A DNA stretch of 64,000 bases from Bactrocera neohumeralis (Eukaryota > Arthropoda > Insecta > Diptera > Tephritidae), in NCBI RefSeq assembly GCF_024586455.1, contig NC_065920.1, forward strand, positions 17,384,144 to 17,448,143, given 5' to 3'. Each line of letters opens with the position of its first letter. The first letter of the stretch is position 1. This document shows positions 1-12,920 of the stretch, piece by piece. A program made the position numbers and the translations under genes. The notes under the pieces were generated by a model that saw only the letters and a list, made by a program, of their open reading frames with translations, had not been told where the DNA came from and did no database searches.

Positions 1-257
1 TTTTCTGGATTTTTCTCTTCTTTTTTTGTTTCGTAGTATCTTTGGGGGGTTTTGCCGATTTTGGTTGGGGCGCAAATTGAGTTCAGCTGTAAATGCCTAC
101 CGGTGAGCATGGTTGGTTCAGGCGAAATGGCAATTACAATGTTCGTAAAGGTAGGGTTGCCAGCCTGCTTCGTGTTGCAAAACTGGTAGTGGAAATGTGA
201 GCTAAAGTCTTTGGATTTAATTTCAAAATATATTTTCTCATGATTATTTTTATTTCA
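1..257. other. Noncoding sequence, no feature recognised
   Basis: Mixed-composition sequence with a short T-rich start. A CCG|GTGAGC donor-like site near 102 has no open frame or exon signal upstream, so I do not call an exon. Confidence 0.5.
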
Positions 258-562
258 AAGACACATTTTTTATAACATAAGAGAGTATAAAAGTTGGTGA
301 TACTGATTTTGATCAGTCAGTTGTATGACAATTATATGCTGCCCGATATAGGCGTTTCCACCAAATGAGAAGCTGATTAGTGAAGGCGTGTTCAAAATAT
401 CAAACGGATATCCCAAAAACTGAGAGACTAGTTCGCTTATATACAGACGGACGGAGAGACAGAGCGGATCAGTTACAGATATGCTTCATAAAGCCTCCTT
501 CTCCTGTTTCCTTCTGTATGTTACGAACTTTGTGGCAAACTAAATATAGATTAGAGGGTATA
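258..562 (+). repeat. Family A repeat (DINE-1/mini-me-like), shortened copy
   Basis: The copy opens with a diverged form of the family leader (an ACATTTTTTATA stretch). It passes directly into the last internal unit (GATCAGTCAGT, TATATGCTG) and the conserved tail with CCCAAAAACTGAGAGACTAGTTCG. It ends at AGAGGGTATA (553-562). A GACG/GACA-rich tract (440-467) next to a TATATA run corresponds to the (GTCY)n and (TA)n tracts known in dipteran mini-me/DINE-1 elements. Relative to the copy at 10236-10812, most of the central tandem units are missing. The 64-codon open frame from 380 lies wholly inside it and is not a gene. Confidence 0.7.
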
Positions 563-3500
563 TTTAAATATTAGGAGTACAAAGCGTCTTCCAGCGCTAG
601 TAAGCTTTGCCAGCGAAACCGAACTACATAACAGAAGCTACAACTGCTTGCCACTATAAAGCATAATAATTACAAGTTTGTCTTGTATCGTAGGATGGTA
701 TATGTATCTATGTGTGTTTACCACTCTCATACCCTTATACCGTTTTATATATACGAGTACTTTAATTTTCTCACCGCCACGAATGCAATAACTTGCAACA
801 GTAAATTGTGAGTTCTTGCCGCATGCAACGTAAAGTAAATTAAAAAAAAAATTACAAACACAGGCATACTGAAACATCGCACAATACAGTACAAATCTCG
901 CCTGCAGCAAGCAAAATACAAAAAAAAACGAGATAAGAGATATTAGAAACTTTGGACACTGTTACAAATATACATATGTACATCCCCCCTGCCTAACATT
1001 TACATATCAATATTTATGTATGTATGTATATTTGTAAGTAATCAAAGCATATAACCCCCAGGCGTCACATTGCCACTGCAACACTGTCCCTTGATGCCAC
1101 TTGAAAGGCTAACCGCTGTTTATGCGACTGCAGCCTGATAAAAGCCTTTCTCCGCGATTGCACGCTACGCCACACACTATATTTATATATACCCATATAT
1201 GCATGTATGTGTGTATGTATGTATGTATGTATGTGAGCATGTATTACTGGCAGTTGGCTGTTTCCCGGACAGACAGTCGCTACTGCAATGCAGTGTACTC
1301 GCACCACTAATTCCTTTCAGATATGACTGAGCAGGACTTGGTTGAGCACAGTGTTTTGAAGACAATGTTATGAACCGAAAGTTTTCAGTACAAGACCATA
1401 TTTCGGACATAGTATCATTGCCGTATGTTTTATTAATTTTAATTTTTATTGAAATAAAAATTACCTCAAAAATATTTTTTTAATTAAAATTAAAAATTTT
1501 TAATATTATTTTAAATTACTTTTTAATTTTGTTTATTTAATTTGTTTTCCCTTATAATTTATTTTTTTTTTAATATTGTATTTATTTTGGATATAATAAT
1601 AAACAATCACTTAAAACATATTTTTTTCACATTTTTGAATTGCTATAAACAATTTTTACGCAGAAAATATTTTTCATCATTTTACACAAAATTGTACCAC
1701 TGTTCAATTTCATCGAGGGATAATAAGCTTTTGTTGTTTTGTTGCTAGTGTCCTGGTGCATTAGATTTCTAAGTGCATGCTGCACGTGCTGCATGTGTGT
1801 CATTGCATTAGTGCATTATGCGCATAGCTGTTTTATGCTTTCACCCTTCACATTCCACATTCGCTAAAGTCCATTTGTTACACAAATTACACTTACCGCG
1901 CGCGAATGTAGCGCTTCACCACCACCACCATTACCACGACAGTAGCGTATGAAGCGCATATGGTGTGCTTTCACTGAAAGGATATTTTTTAATGAAGCGT
2001 TTTTTGGTTTTTCTAGTTTTCCTTTTTGACAAACAAGTATTCACAATGTTGTACAAACCGCTTTTCAGGCGGGCGCACATAAAAAAGGGGTGCTTAAACA
2101 ATGTTGTTGTAGCAAGATTGAACTCAATTGCATTTTGCGCGCCGCAGCGGATTAAGTCGTGGTGACTTTGTCATAGACACACATACATACATACATATTG
2201 ATGCTATATTCGCGTACGTAATAGTGTGGGTATACACTATGTTGCAAGTGTTCCGTGCCGCATATGAAATTGTTGCCAATTGCATTTAAGTAGCAAATGT
2301 ACGACCACTTCGGCTTTCCTGTTTTTCAAGTTGCTTGGCGGCGGCCTGGGAAGCGTGTGCACGTTGCAGGTTTAAAAGTTGTTGTAGCAACAGCATTAAC
2401 GCAGCGTGTAGTAGCTAAAAATTTTAGATTTTTTTTTACTTATGCATCTCTGCCATGGGAAAACATGTTTTGGATTTTTTTCTTACACAGCATGCCGCTA
2501 TTGAAAGGATTTCCTATTTTTTTTTTTTTCTGCTGCATACACTTTTTCTTATTTTGCATTTTGCTTGTTAGACACGCTCAGTGAACAGAAAATTTAATGA
2601 TTGCAATTAGTGCAAAAACCTGTGAATTAAGTGAAATGCAGCTTAGAGCGGGCTAGCGATTGTGGTTTGTCGCATTTTTTATACCTCTTTTTATTAGCAC
2701 ATTTTTAGGCGCAAAATGGACGTAATGAAGATTGGCAATCAGTCTAAGCCAAGAAGGAAGGCATTTGTTTTTATTATTTATTTTATAGTTGCAGATATTA
2801 TATCTATATAATTTTTTAAAAAATTTTAAACTTTATATATTCTTAAATCCCTGTATAACTAAGTATATAAATGTTTATAACAAAATGTTGTGTTGCAATA
2901 AATTTTAACTTCATTATTTTATTACCTTTCTTACATTTACATTATCTTTAATATATTTCTTTTCATTCATATTATTTTGAGTTTTTATTTCCCAATAAAT
3001 TTTCATTATTTAATTTTAAATTAATTAAATTATTAATTAAAATAATAACACATCAAAACTGTCGAATTCATTATTAACTACTCAAAAATGAGCACTAATA
3101 CATACATATATGATATTTCTTTGATTTTCACATTTTCCTTTTCAACTTAAAATGCCTTGCTCCCCATTGGCTAAGGAATTCCCCATACACATGTGAATGC
3201 ACATTACAATTGCAGTATTGCATACACGATTGGTGAATTAAAAATACATAGCGGACACGAATTGCACTCTACGATCGATTCGCACGAAATTGTAATGCAG
3301 CGCATTGGTGTTCACATTCGTTAACTTACCGAACGCATGTTAATGCAAATAATAAAAACAAAAAATTGCCAATGAGTCGGCTAGTAGTATGTTAAGTGTC
3401 AGAGATCGTGAATCAAGAACGCAACTTACAGCAACGCAATAAAAATGTGTCTGTGGGAGGCGAAACAATTTGAGAGCAATAAAAATAGCAACATACCGTT

Positions 3501-5000
3501 GTCTGAGTGAAATAATTGTATATTGGAGATTTACAAGTAAATCACAGTTGTCGATGGCCAATGGGAAGCAGGTGTGCCGAAGTGCATTCTGAAGTAAATA
3601 AAGCAAACGAGTAGTATGTAATACAAGTTTACAGAGATAACATTTCGTATGCTATTTTTTTAGAAAAAAAAAAATTAAATGTAATTTATGAAGTAATTAA
3701 AACAGAAATATATAAGCTATGTAAATGTGCATAATGGTGCGGGAAATAACTACAATAATTTGAACAACAAGTTTTTATAAAATTGTTTATTAAAGTAGAA
3801 TTTGCTACGCTTGTTTTACGAATGCAGCTTTATAATTTGTATGAGTACAATTGTTTTTTGTATGAAGGTAAAATTGTCAAAACATTATTTAAGAGCAGTT
3901 TACTTTTGGCAGGCAATGTTAAACCTTCTAGCTCATTATTTTCTTGTTATAGGACTATTTTCTTATTATATTAGTCAGTCGAAGATAGTTTTATTTTTTT
4001 TAATATTTCCGATCAGAGTTAGTTTCAATTGTTGTCTTATTCGATTATTAGTCTATACAAATATCTAATATTTACAGAAATTAATTTAAAAAAAATGTAA
4101 TACATACAAAACTCTATGTTCAGGGTGAAATTTATTTATGATCATATATTTTATGCTTAAAATTTAACTAATGGAGACAGACTTGCAATTTACATATAAT
4201 TTTTTTAGTTTTTGTACTCGCATTTTAATGCAGAATTACAATTTCAGATTTCTTTATTTTTAATTTCAGTTATTTTCTTTTTAACTTTCTATGATTTAAA
4301 TATTTTCTTGTAAATAATATAAAAAATATTTACACCATAGTTCAATATTGAAATTTAAATTTTAATTTGATAAAAAAACAATTTATAGAAATAATTATTT
4401 TATTAAAAAAAACAGTATTTTTAGTAATATAAAAAAAGTATACACACCGTACTCCATTTTTTAAACACATTTTCATAAAAGTTTTCACTGTTTTTTTTTA
4501 CAATTTTCAAACACTTACATCCACTTGATTTCATTATTTTAAACTTCAGTTATGTGCTTTATACCATTCTATGTTTTTAATATATGTATGTATGTATACT
4601 ATGTTTACCAATTTTCACGTCTATTTTTTACATACTTCCGCACTCGCTGTTTGCTTCAATTTTGTGCTTCTGATATTGCATAATCGCCCAAATATTAAAG
4701 ATTTCAAATGTGCATTTACTTAACATTTCCGAAAAAGGTGACGACGAGTTGTGTCACATTAAGGGTTTTTTTTTGATTTCTGTATTACCTTTTGTATGCG
4801 TCATATTAGTTATGCATAAGTACATTTATATTTATATTTCCGAGTTCGTGTTATGCTGATTATATCGCAATGTCTAACCTACATTTTGAAGTGCACCGGC
4901 AAACACAAACAACAACACACTTGTGTTATAACAAACAGAACAAAAATTGCTAAATCGCGCAAAAAAAAAGTAACACAATCAGAATCGGGCGACTTGTGAG
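563..5000. other. Gene-free AT-rich tract
   Basis: No coding frame stands out on either strand. A (TATG)n microsatellite lies at 1203-1234. Near-pure A/T stretches occur at about 1430-1720 and 2760-3060. Homopolymer A and T runs and scattered ACATACATA motifs fill the rest. The two overlapping frames at 3783-4068 are AT-driven and carry no domain. Confidence 0.5.
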
Positions 5001-6136
5001 CCAGAACTTTCATAAATACCGCGAAGCGAGTAATTTTCGGTGACGACAAGCGTAGCTGGTTAGAAGGAACTGACCATGCTAAACAGAGAGAAACGCTGTA
5101 GAGGAAATAGGTTGAATAGCAGCAGCTAAGGCAAAGGCCTTCGAGCGCGCACCGGCAGCAAAAGAGCGCGCAGCAACAACACTGTCGAAAATAAATTGAT
5201 TATCTGTTTTGCAGAAATTCGTAGAAATGCGCTAAATAAAACGGCAAACAATTGCTTACACACACACTTACACCCAAACCCGCGCGCAAATGTGAGAATT
5301 GAGAAATTCGCACAAATATTCGTACACCTTCCTCAGGCGATAAAAAAGAACGCTTGCTTTGTGTATGTACATATGAATGTGTTGGTTTATTGCGCTCGCT
5401 TTTTCTAATCTTATTTTATTGCTTATTTTTTAACCTATTTCTTTTTTTATTTGTTGTTTGCAAATTTGCGACGCGCATTTCCCGTTTCGCCAGTCAAATT
5501 GTTCGGTTGCGCTGCGTTGTCTCCGTCGTTGCGCTGCAGGCTTGTCGTGCGCATGTGTGTTTGACTCTGCATTTGCGTGTGTGTGTGTGTTTGTATGATT
5601 CTGCTATTGTGGTCCCGTTCGTCGGATCGCTACACCCCTTTCGCCACTCGTGTGATGCGATCACTCCGACTGCAGCATATGAATGAAGACATGAGATTCG
5701 CAAATACCCACACACGCATGTGCTCCAACACATACTTGTATGTATAATAATTATTATTATCATTATTTTTGTTGTTGCCGTTAGACTTTTGATTACAATG
5801 ACTATTGTTTCCCTGTGTATGCGTGTATATGTGTCAATTTCAAATACGCGTGTGTTAGTATTCCTCGAATGCAATAACAACAATAACTACGGAATTTGTT
5901 ATGCCAAAAAGTAACAAGGTCAAATGCAGTTATTTAATTTGTATGCGCATGACGGCAGCGCGCCAAGCGAACGACGGAGCAGTCAATCAACTAAACAACG
6001 AGTGGGCTTGCGTGTGCATACATACAAATATATATGCATAGGTATGTTTGTATGTATATTTTTAGTGCAAATACAGATCTGCAAAATAATACTTATTTGG
6101 ATTTATAATAAGAATAAAATAAATGAAAAAAGTTAG
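5001..6136. other. GC-richer noncoding block, possible regulatory DNA
   Basis: From about 5000 the base composition shifts upward in G and C, with CpG-containing stretches (GCGCGC near 5146 and 5165). There is a (GT)n run near 5577-5591. Frames are open in opposite directions over 5354-5883, which is typical of composition rather than coding. I see no promoter motif strong enough to call. Confidence 0.35.
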
Positions 6137-6220
6137 AAAACAGAATTCAAAGAAAATATTGACTGCAGTTGAACACGAATACTGTTATATTATACACTAT
6201 TTATATTTGTATATAGTTTT

Positions 6221-6584
6221 TTATACCCTGAACAGGCTGTCCAGTTTTTAGGATATCAATCTGAAATTTTACATACGTTCTTTTCTCTTCGGCCAGCTGC
6301 TCATTTGTCGGTATTGGCGATATCGGACCACTATAGCATATAGCTGCCACAGGAACAGAACTACCACATCCAAGTTCTTGTATATAAAACTTTTTTATTT
6401 GACAAGATAACTTCACAGAATTTGGCACAGATTATTTTCCAAAGCAATGCTGCAATCACCGCAGATATTGTTCAGAACGGGCCATTCTAGCATATAGTAG
6501 CTGTCCTAGCTGTACTATCAAAATCAAGAAAAAGATGATTTTATACGCTTTTATGCTGTAAGAATTGCACCTATGAATGGTATT
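6221..6584 (-). repeat. Family A repeat, minus orientation
   Basis: Read on the minus strand, the copy starts near 6584 (diverged TACCATTCATAGGTGC leader), contains one internal unit, and ends at CAGGGTATAA (6221-6229). The plus strand shows the complement hallmarks: TTATACCCTGAACAGG at the left edge, the ATATCGGACCACTATAGCATATAGCTGCC motif around 6321-6349, and ACTTTTTTATTTGACAAGATA. The 75-codon minus frame at 6201-6428 is a by-product of the repeat. Confidence 0.75.
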
Positions 6585-7739
6585 AAACATTATTTATAAG
6601 TTTTATTTATAACCTTCTGTCCATGCAGTCGCAGTTGGAGCCCATTGATCCTTCTGGCAATGCAAGTCGTGGCATGAATTATAATGTTCTCTGTTGTCTT
6701 GTTTATTTCTCTCTGCACACGTACATACATACATATACACATAAATACTTATCTACCTTCATTTCATCGAATAACGCTTTAGGCCTTCCACGTACCGCAG
6801 TAGGATATAGATCCAAAGCAACGGTTCTTAAACCATCGCTGATGCAAAAATGTGGTGGCAATGAAATGGCCAACTGCAGCAGTCACTAGGGCAGTCCGTT
6901 TGTCTTGTTAAGGATATTTATGCCTCAAGGCTAACGGAAGGTATACCGAAACAAGATTTTACTACAAGTTTTCGCAGCGAAGCTACAGAAGGGTTCAAGA
7001 ATTTGAAATTTGGTGTTTCTAATATACTTATGTACGTATACATACATATGTGTAGGTGCATACATATAAATTGATTAGGGTTAGGAATATATGGGCTATT
7101 CCTGCCGGTGAATTTCTATTGCAGCTTTAATAAATATTTCCATTTATTTATCACCTTGAATTCTCGGAAATAATGCGCAAAGGTGCAAATTAAGTACCGC
7201 TTTGTGAATTTTAAATACTTTTTCTTTTACTGCAGCTCCTTTATCCTGACTTTAATATAAAAATATTTCTTTTTGAATTCGCTTCTATCAACTCTTTGAC
7301 TGCGCATGAAAAAAATTCCAGTGAATGATCGTAGGTGTGGCGTCTTCTTGCGTGATTAGGGAATAATGCAGCTAATACATACATATATGTATCTATTTAC
7401 ACACATGTGCAAAATCTTTTGTATGTACATACATACATAGATTTTATTCATGTCTACAGCTGCACATGTTTTGCATTATAATTACTATGTCAAGTTGGGA
7501 GTGGTGGAGTTGAAACTGCACCAAAAGGTGTATTAGAAATGAGGGGCTTCTACAGATATTTTAAAGGTGATCTCCAAAGGAAAGTGTAGTGCATGAGCGT
7601 AGTGAGTGATAGGTTCGAAAGCTATTACCCTAACATGGGTACCTGTCAGACGCGAATCAGATGCGTCATAAGAGATGTTTAATAAAAAATAATTGAAAAT
7701 CGATTTAGCGATATTTCTGTTATTTTTTGAACATTGATA
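6585..7739. other. Gene-free tract
   Basis: Nothing coding can be supported. A plus frame at 6623-6889 follows a TGCAG acceptor-like site and has less biased composition in its first 20 codons, but it runs through a CATA microsatellite and matches no family I recognise. Microsatellite clusters lie near 6722-6742, 7030-7070 and 7375-7440. Confidence 0.4.
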
Positions 7740-8580
7740 ACCAGATTTGCAAATAATGCTTTAAAAAAATTAAATTAAAATTAATTAATTTATTTATTTA
7801 ATAATTAAATTAAAAGTTATTTAATAAATAAATTAAACTTAATAAATAATTATTTAATTAATAAATAATTAATCAATTTAATTATTTAATTAATAAATAA
7901 TTAATTTATTTATTTATTTAATAATTGAATTAAAATTAATTTATTTATTTCTTTTTTTTAGTAATCACGAAAATAATAATTAAAGATAATTTTCAAATTT
8001 TTAATCCCTAATCGAAAATTTAAAAATAATAATACATTTTTAATCAAAAAGTTGGGAAAACTAAAAAATAATCACAAGTTTGTTATTGAAAATTAAAAAA
8101 AAATTGTTTTTGAGTATCCATTTAAACGATTTCTATTCTATCTATTTTTGCTTCTGATTTTCGGCATTAAAATTTAAATATTCAATTATTAAATTGAAAA
8201 TTGTAGAGTAAAAATTTCGAAATTTCATGAAAATTTTTAGACCAATAGGTTGTAGTCCCCTCACATATTCAAGAAATGTATATTATGTCAATTATTATTA
8301 CTTATTTTGGTATTAAAAATTACATTTTTAGAAAAAAAATTAGAAACAAATTTAATTTTAATTTGAAAAAATTAGAATCAAAATTTGGAACTTTAATAAA
8401 AATTTAATTACTAAGCCAAACTTTTTTTTATATTAAAATAGGTAACACTGTTGATAGCATCAAATTATAAAATTTAAAATTTTTTACTTCCAATCGGAGC
8501 CATATGATTGTATAATAATATTTGTACATAAAAAAAATATAAAATTTTTATTATAAAACATAAAAAATTTCTTCCACAAG
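7740..8580. repeat. Extremely AT-rich block with TTAAT/ATTTA tandem words
   Basis: From about 7760 to 7935 the sequence is almost entirely A and T, built from TTAAT, ATTTA and AATTAATT words that are close to self-complementary, so it can form many alternative hairpins. It grades into A/T-rich sequence with few coding-length frames. I see no replication or scaffold element that could be called with confidence. Confidence 0.5.
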
Positions 8581-10235
8581 CTACACAATACGAAAAAATT
8601 ATTTATGCAACAATTTGCATTTCATAGAAAAAATACATATTCTTAGAAGCTGTATCAGCGGCATGAGTAATCTCCACTCACAAACGACAATAGCATTTCC
8701 TGCATTTGACGCGCCAATCAGCAATTGCTGCTCATCTGGCTTGGCTGGCTGCAGCACACTCAAATAAAATAAAAAAGGAACACCAGCGAGTGGCCAGAGA
8801 AGAAGCGAAGTAAAACGAAAGCGCTCGCCTGTGTACAGCGCAAAAGTCAAAAAGTCCCAAATTAGCAAATTGCGACATACGAATGCAGCCCTGGCGGTTA
8901 TTTATTCAGTTTTTCAAATACAAAATTCACATCTGTATGCAATAAGTAAAGGAGAGATGCTAGAAGGCGCAGAAAAGTGTGCATGAAAATAAATTAAACA
9001 CACTTACATATAAATATATAAGCACTAATGCAAAACTTTAAGTCAGTCCGAAAAAAGGCAAATCGCAATAGCATTGCAAAGAGTAAAACTGTGCGGAAGA
9101 GCAAATAAAACGCGCGCACAAACAAGCAAATAAATATTACTGAAAAAAAATCCAGTCAACAATGCATACATACATACATCTGTTATTGTTAAAAAAGAGA
9201 AAAATAAAAAATCACCAAATGGCAAAAAAGTAAACAGCAATAACGTCAAGTGATTGCAACCAAGGTCAGCTGTGACGAACGACAGTAATGCTTCGAAATG
9301 TTGTTCTTTCGTTCTCGTTCCACTATGGAGTGCGATAAAAGTGACATACATACGTGTACGCAAAATAAGCATACATACTTACTCATAAGTTAGTTAGTGA
9401 CTTTTTAGACAAGCAACAAAATAAATATTTTTTTTTTTTGAGCAGTGGTTTTCGAAAATTATGGTAATAAATTTCGTTAGTTAGGAAACTATAGGCGTTT
9501 TTGACTTTATATGAAGGGGTTATATGAGCACACGTGAGTCAGAAAAAACGGTTTCTTATGATTTTTTGTTTAAGATTTTGTATTAATCTTCATGTAAAAG
9601 GGACCTTAAAATATTATTATCGAATATTAAACTCAATTTGCATTTTAGCATCTCAAATTTGTAATTTTTTTCTTCATTAGCAGTAGTTATTTTCCTACAA
9701 AAATATTCAATCACGAGCAAGATGTGCAATTAAATATAGTGAATAACAACATCTTCAATGTACATACGCTTATAAACATACATACATTTGTCTATACACA
9801 TTGCACGGATGTATAAATGTAGAAAGACTGCGGCGCATACCGGTTGACATTGAAATTCACGCCCGTGTGACGACTAAAAACTGACAAATTCAAAATTGAA
9901 TTTGTGCAAAATGTGCATACACAAGCATGTACTTATATTTGCATACATACATACATATGTGCATGTCGCTTTATTAGGAAGTCACAATTTCAACTATTTG
10001 TTAAAATAAAATAAAATATATATATAGATAATACATATACATATGTATGCATGTATAACGGCTTGTGAATATACATACATAGTAGTATATGCATACATAT
10101 GTATATACTTATAAATTATTTGGCATGCGCTAATTGCAGTGCACAATGAAACGAAATTACAGACATGTCCACAATAAATAATAGACAGTTTTATGGATTT
10201 AAATGTCAAAGCAGAAAAACAAGAAAAAGCATTAA
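8581..10235. other. Gene-free tract
   Basis: No gene seen. The minus frame at 9043-9372 is hydrophobic and low-complexity without a recognisable domain. A GGGGTTATATGAG word at 9516 resembles one end of family B but has no partner end. CATA/TATG microsatellites occur at 9165, 9775 and 9945-9960. Confidence 0.4.
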
Positions 10236-10812
10236 CTTTGGTTGCACCAAAACTATAATACCCTTTACAGGTACACTTTTTATAGCATAAACGATATTTT
10301 TATTGAATTTCAGCAGTCAGTTTGTATGGCAGCTACATACATATATGCTATAGTAGACCGCTGTGAACAAATTTTTCGTAGAATGTAGCTTTTCCTTGGA
10401 CAATAATATGCCTCAAATTCCTTACAGATATCTTGTCAAATAAAAAAGTTTTTCATACAAAAAATTGATTTAGGTCGGTTAGTTTATATGGCAGCTATAC
10501 GCTATAGTGATCCGATCTAAATAATTTGTTCGTAGATTATAGTGTTGGATTTGACAATAAACTGTGTTAAATTTGGTGCAGATATCTTGTAAAATAAACA
10601 AGTTTTCAATATAAGGAATCGATTTTGATTGATCAGTTTGTATGGCAGCTATATGCTATAGTGGTCCGATAATAGCGGTTCCGACAAGTGGGGAGCTTAT
10701 TGTGAAGAAAAAGTTGTGTGCAAAATTTCAAATTGATGTCTCAAAAACTGAGGGGCTCGCCGACGTTTCTTTCTGGGTGTTTCAAACTTTACATACCCGG
10801 TTCAGGGTATAA
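10236..10812 (+). repeat. Family A repeat (DINE-1/mini-me-like), best-preserved copy
   Basis: This is the clearest copy in the window. It opens with a short hairpin (stem TTTGG/CCAAA, 10237-10251, 5-nt loop) followed by ACTATAATACCCTTTACAGG. Three internal units then begin near 10318, 10480 and 10634, giving periods of 162 and 154 bp. Each unit has CAGTTTGTATGGCAGCTA, a TATGCTATAG core and GATATCTTGTCAAATAAA. The tail (CTCAAAAACTGAGGGGCT, CTTTCTGGGTGTT) ends in CAGGGTATAA. The ends form an imperfect inverted pair (TATAATACCCT and AGGGTATA). Subterminal inverted ends, a terminal hairpin, central tandem units and a microsatellite tract are features of Helentron-derived DINE-1/HINE elements. The family assignment is an inference from architecture. 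Confidence 0.75.
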
Positions 10813-12200
10813 TTTCTAACTCAACGCATTTGGTTTTGCATACAAAGCACAGAAATACAATTGCATATATGTATGTACATATAATATGCAAAATATACCA
10901 AGTATCTATAGATTTACATACATGGTATATAAGAGTATTTTACATGCAATGCAAGCTACGGCGCAACCGCTTATTGGCGCCTCCAACGCCATTTGCATGC
11001 GCTGCTAATTTATTTGTGCGCACGTTCCGCTATGTACATTATGTACATAGCACCATATATAGTACAAATTTAATAAGCAATGCATTCACATATACTTACA
11101 TATACAAATATACTTATGTATGTACAATACAGACATATGTATATGCCTTATGTAAATACAGTATATGCGGCAAAGCAAATGTGTCGAAATGCTTTAAAAT
11201 CGTAGTACACAGAAGTGAAAAATCTGCCAACAGAAATGAAATGAAACAATCATGCAGTCAGTCAGTGCACATAATAAAAGCTGAGCGCCATATAACTAGT
11301 GCCACTGCCAATACAAAATGTACACTGCTGTGAATCTACGCAAAAACTAAAGATTCGAAAAAAAAACACACAAAAATATTCGCAACAATATATGCCAAAA
11401 TTTAGTATAACACTAAAAACAAAAAAAATATATCTTGTCAAAAATAAACAACCAAATCACAAAGCTAACCAATTAAATGCGATATTGCGCTTGGCTGCCG
11501 TCTGTCAAGTTGTTGCTATTGTTGTTGCCCGCCGCTGCACACAAGTGTCCCACTTCCACGACTCTGTCATTCTACGTTCTTTCGTCAGTATTGATTTGTT
11601 TTTGTTACTTTTATTTTAGCATTTATTCAATTTTATGTGATATTTTCGGCTTCCCGTAACAGCAGCACACCGCCACAATGCGGAGCGTGTATGATTGCAT
11701 TATTTCACTGTTCGCTCATGACTTCGTAGTGTGAGAGCTGTTTCGTTAGACGATTGTAGCGATATACAGACGAAAAGTTTTGCGCATAAGCGGCGGGTGA
11801 GGGGTGGTTGGCTGGCGCATTGGTATATGAGGGTTGCTGGCGCGCAAACACACACAGACGTACACCTACTCGAGAATGTGCATAAATACATTTATAATCT
11901 ATGCAACGCAGGTGCGGCTATTCACAATTTCGGTGAATGATATTTTAGTTTTTACTTGTTGGTTTTGCTTTACTTTTCATTCTTCATCATGTTAATGATC
12001 ATGATGATGATGTGAGAATAATTCGAAACACACTTTTCGTGAAGGTGGAAAAAGTTGCAGATTATGTAGCTGCTGCATACATACAAACATATATGAGTAT
12101 ATATATGGTATATAGTGCATGTACTTAGGTGAAAACAATTTTGAGCAAATATTATTTTTGTAATAATATAAGCGCTGTACAATTTATAGTGTTATTTTTT
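10813..12200. other. Gene-free tract, slightly richer composition
   Basis: Overlapping frames at 10830-11333 (167 codons), 11299-11619 and 11731-11940 show no domain, and the first runs through CATA/TATG repeats. The block 11640-11900 is GC-richer (GCGGCGGGTGAGGGG near 11790) and could be regulatory. A short TGATGATGATG run lies near 12001. Confidence 0.4.
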
Positions 12201-12660
12201 TATAAAAAATTTTATTTTACCTCCACTGTAGATTTTTATATATTTAACTTTTCTTTTATCTAATTTTTATTTTTAGTTAATTTTTTTTTGTTTTTGTAAT
12301 GCCTTTCTTGCAATTTTATTTTATATTTATTTATTTTACGCTTTGTCTGAAATTATTTATTACTCTACAGCTTCCTGCTTTGTTGCCAGCAAATTAAAAG
12401 TGTGTCAAGCAATGATTAATACAATACTAATGCTTTTTGCATACATAAATACATATGTATGTATGTATATACATATGTGCGTGTGAATTATATAGGGTTT
12501 TACAATAAGTGATATGATTTTTTCTCAAAAAAAAGTTTGCAATCTAATACTTTTTCTTTTTATACTATTATCTTTTTTTTAATTATGTTTTGTACTATTT
12601 TTTTTATTTTTCAAAGTATTAATATATGACTATTTATTTTTTATTTCCTATATGCTTCTT
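12201..12660. other. T-rich low-complexity tract
   Basis: Mostly poly-T and TATTT words with a TATG microsatellite at 12455-12470. GGGTTTTACAATAAGTGATATGA near 12495 has the flavour of a decayed DNA-transposon end, but no partner end is visible. Confidence 0.4.
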
Positions 12661-12920
12661 ATTACTCACAATATTCTACAATAAATACTTTTTCACTATA
12701 CTATATTTTAATTGAATTTAATAATTTTGTCATTATCTAGTTAAAAAGAAGCAAAATTTAATTTGCTGACTCATACCTACTTAAATTGCAATTACTCACA
12801 ATATTCTACAATAAATACTTTTTCACTATACTATATTTTAATTGAATTTAATAATTTTGTCATTATCTAGTTAAAAAGAAGCAAAATTTAATTTGCTGAC
12901 TCATACCTACTTAAATTGCA
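12661..12920. repeat. Perfect 130-bp tandem duplication
   Basis: Two directly adjacent copies, 12661-12790 and 12791-12920, are identical over all 130 positions as read base by base. Each starts ATTACTCACAATATTC and ends CTTAAATTGCA. The four bases after the second copy repeat the start of the unit (ATTA), giving a slight overhang. Identity in an AT-rich noncoding setting implies a recent duplication, or possibly an assembly error. Confidence 0.95.

Noticed and set aside
380..574. 64-codon plus-strand frame
   Set aside because: Lies inside a family A repeat tail; the text is repeat sequence.
6623..6889. 88-codon frame after a TGCAG acceptor-like site
   Set aside because: The first 20 codons look less biased, but the frame crosses a CATA microsatellite and resembles no known protein. 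No donor fits.
10830..11333. 167-codon plus-strand open frame
   Set aside because: Runs through CATATATGTATGTACATA microsatellites, no domain, composition-driven.
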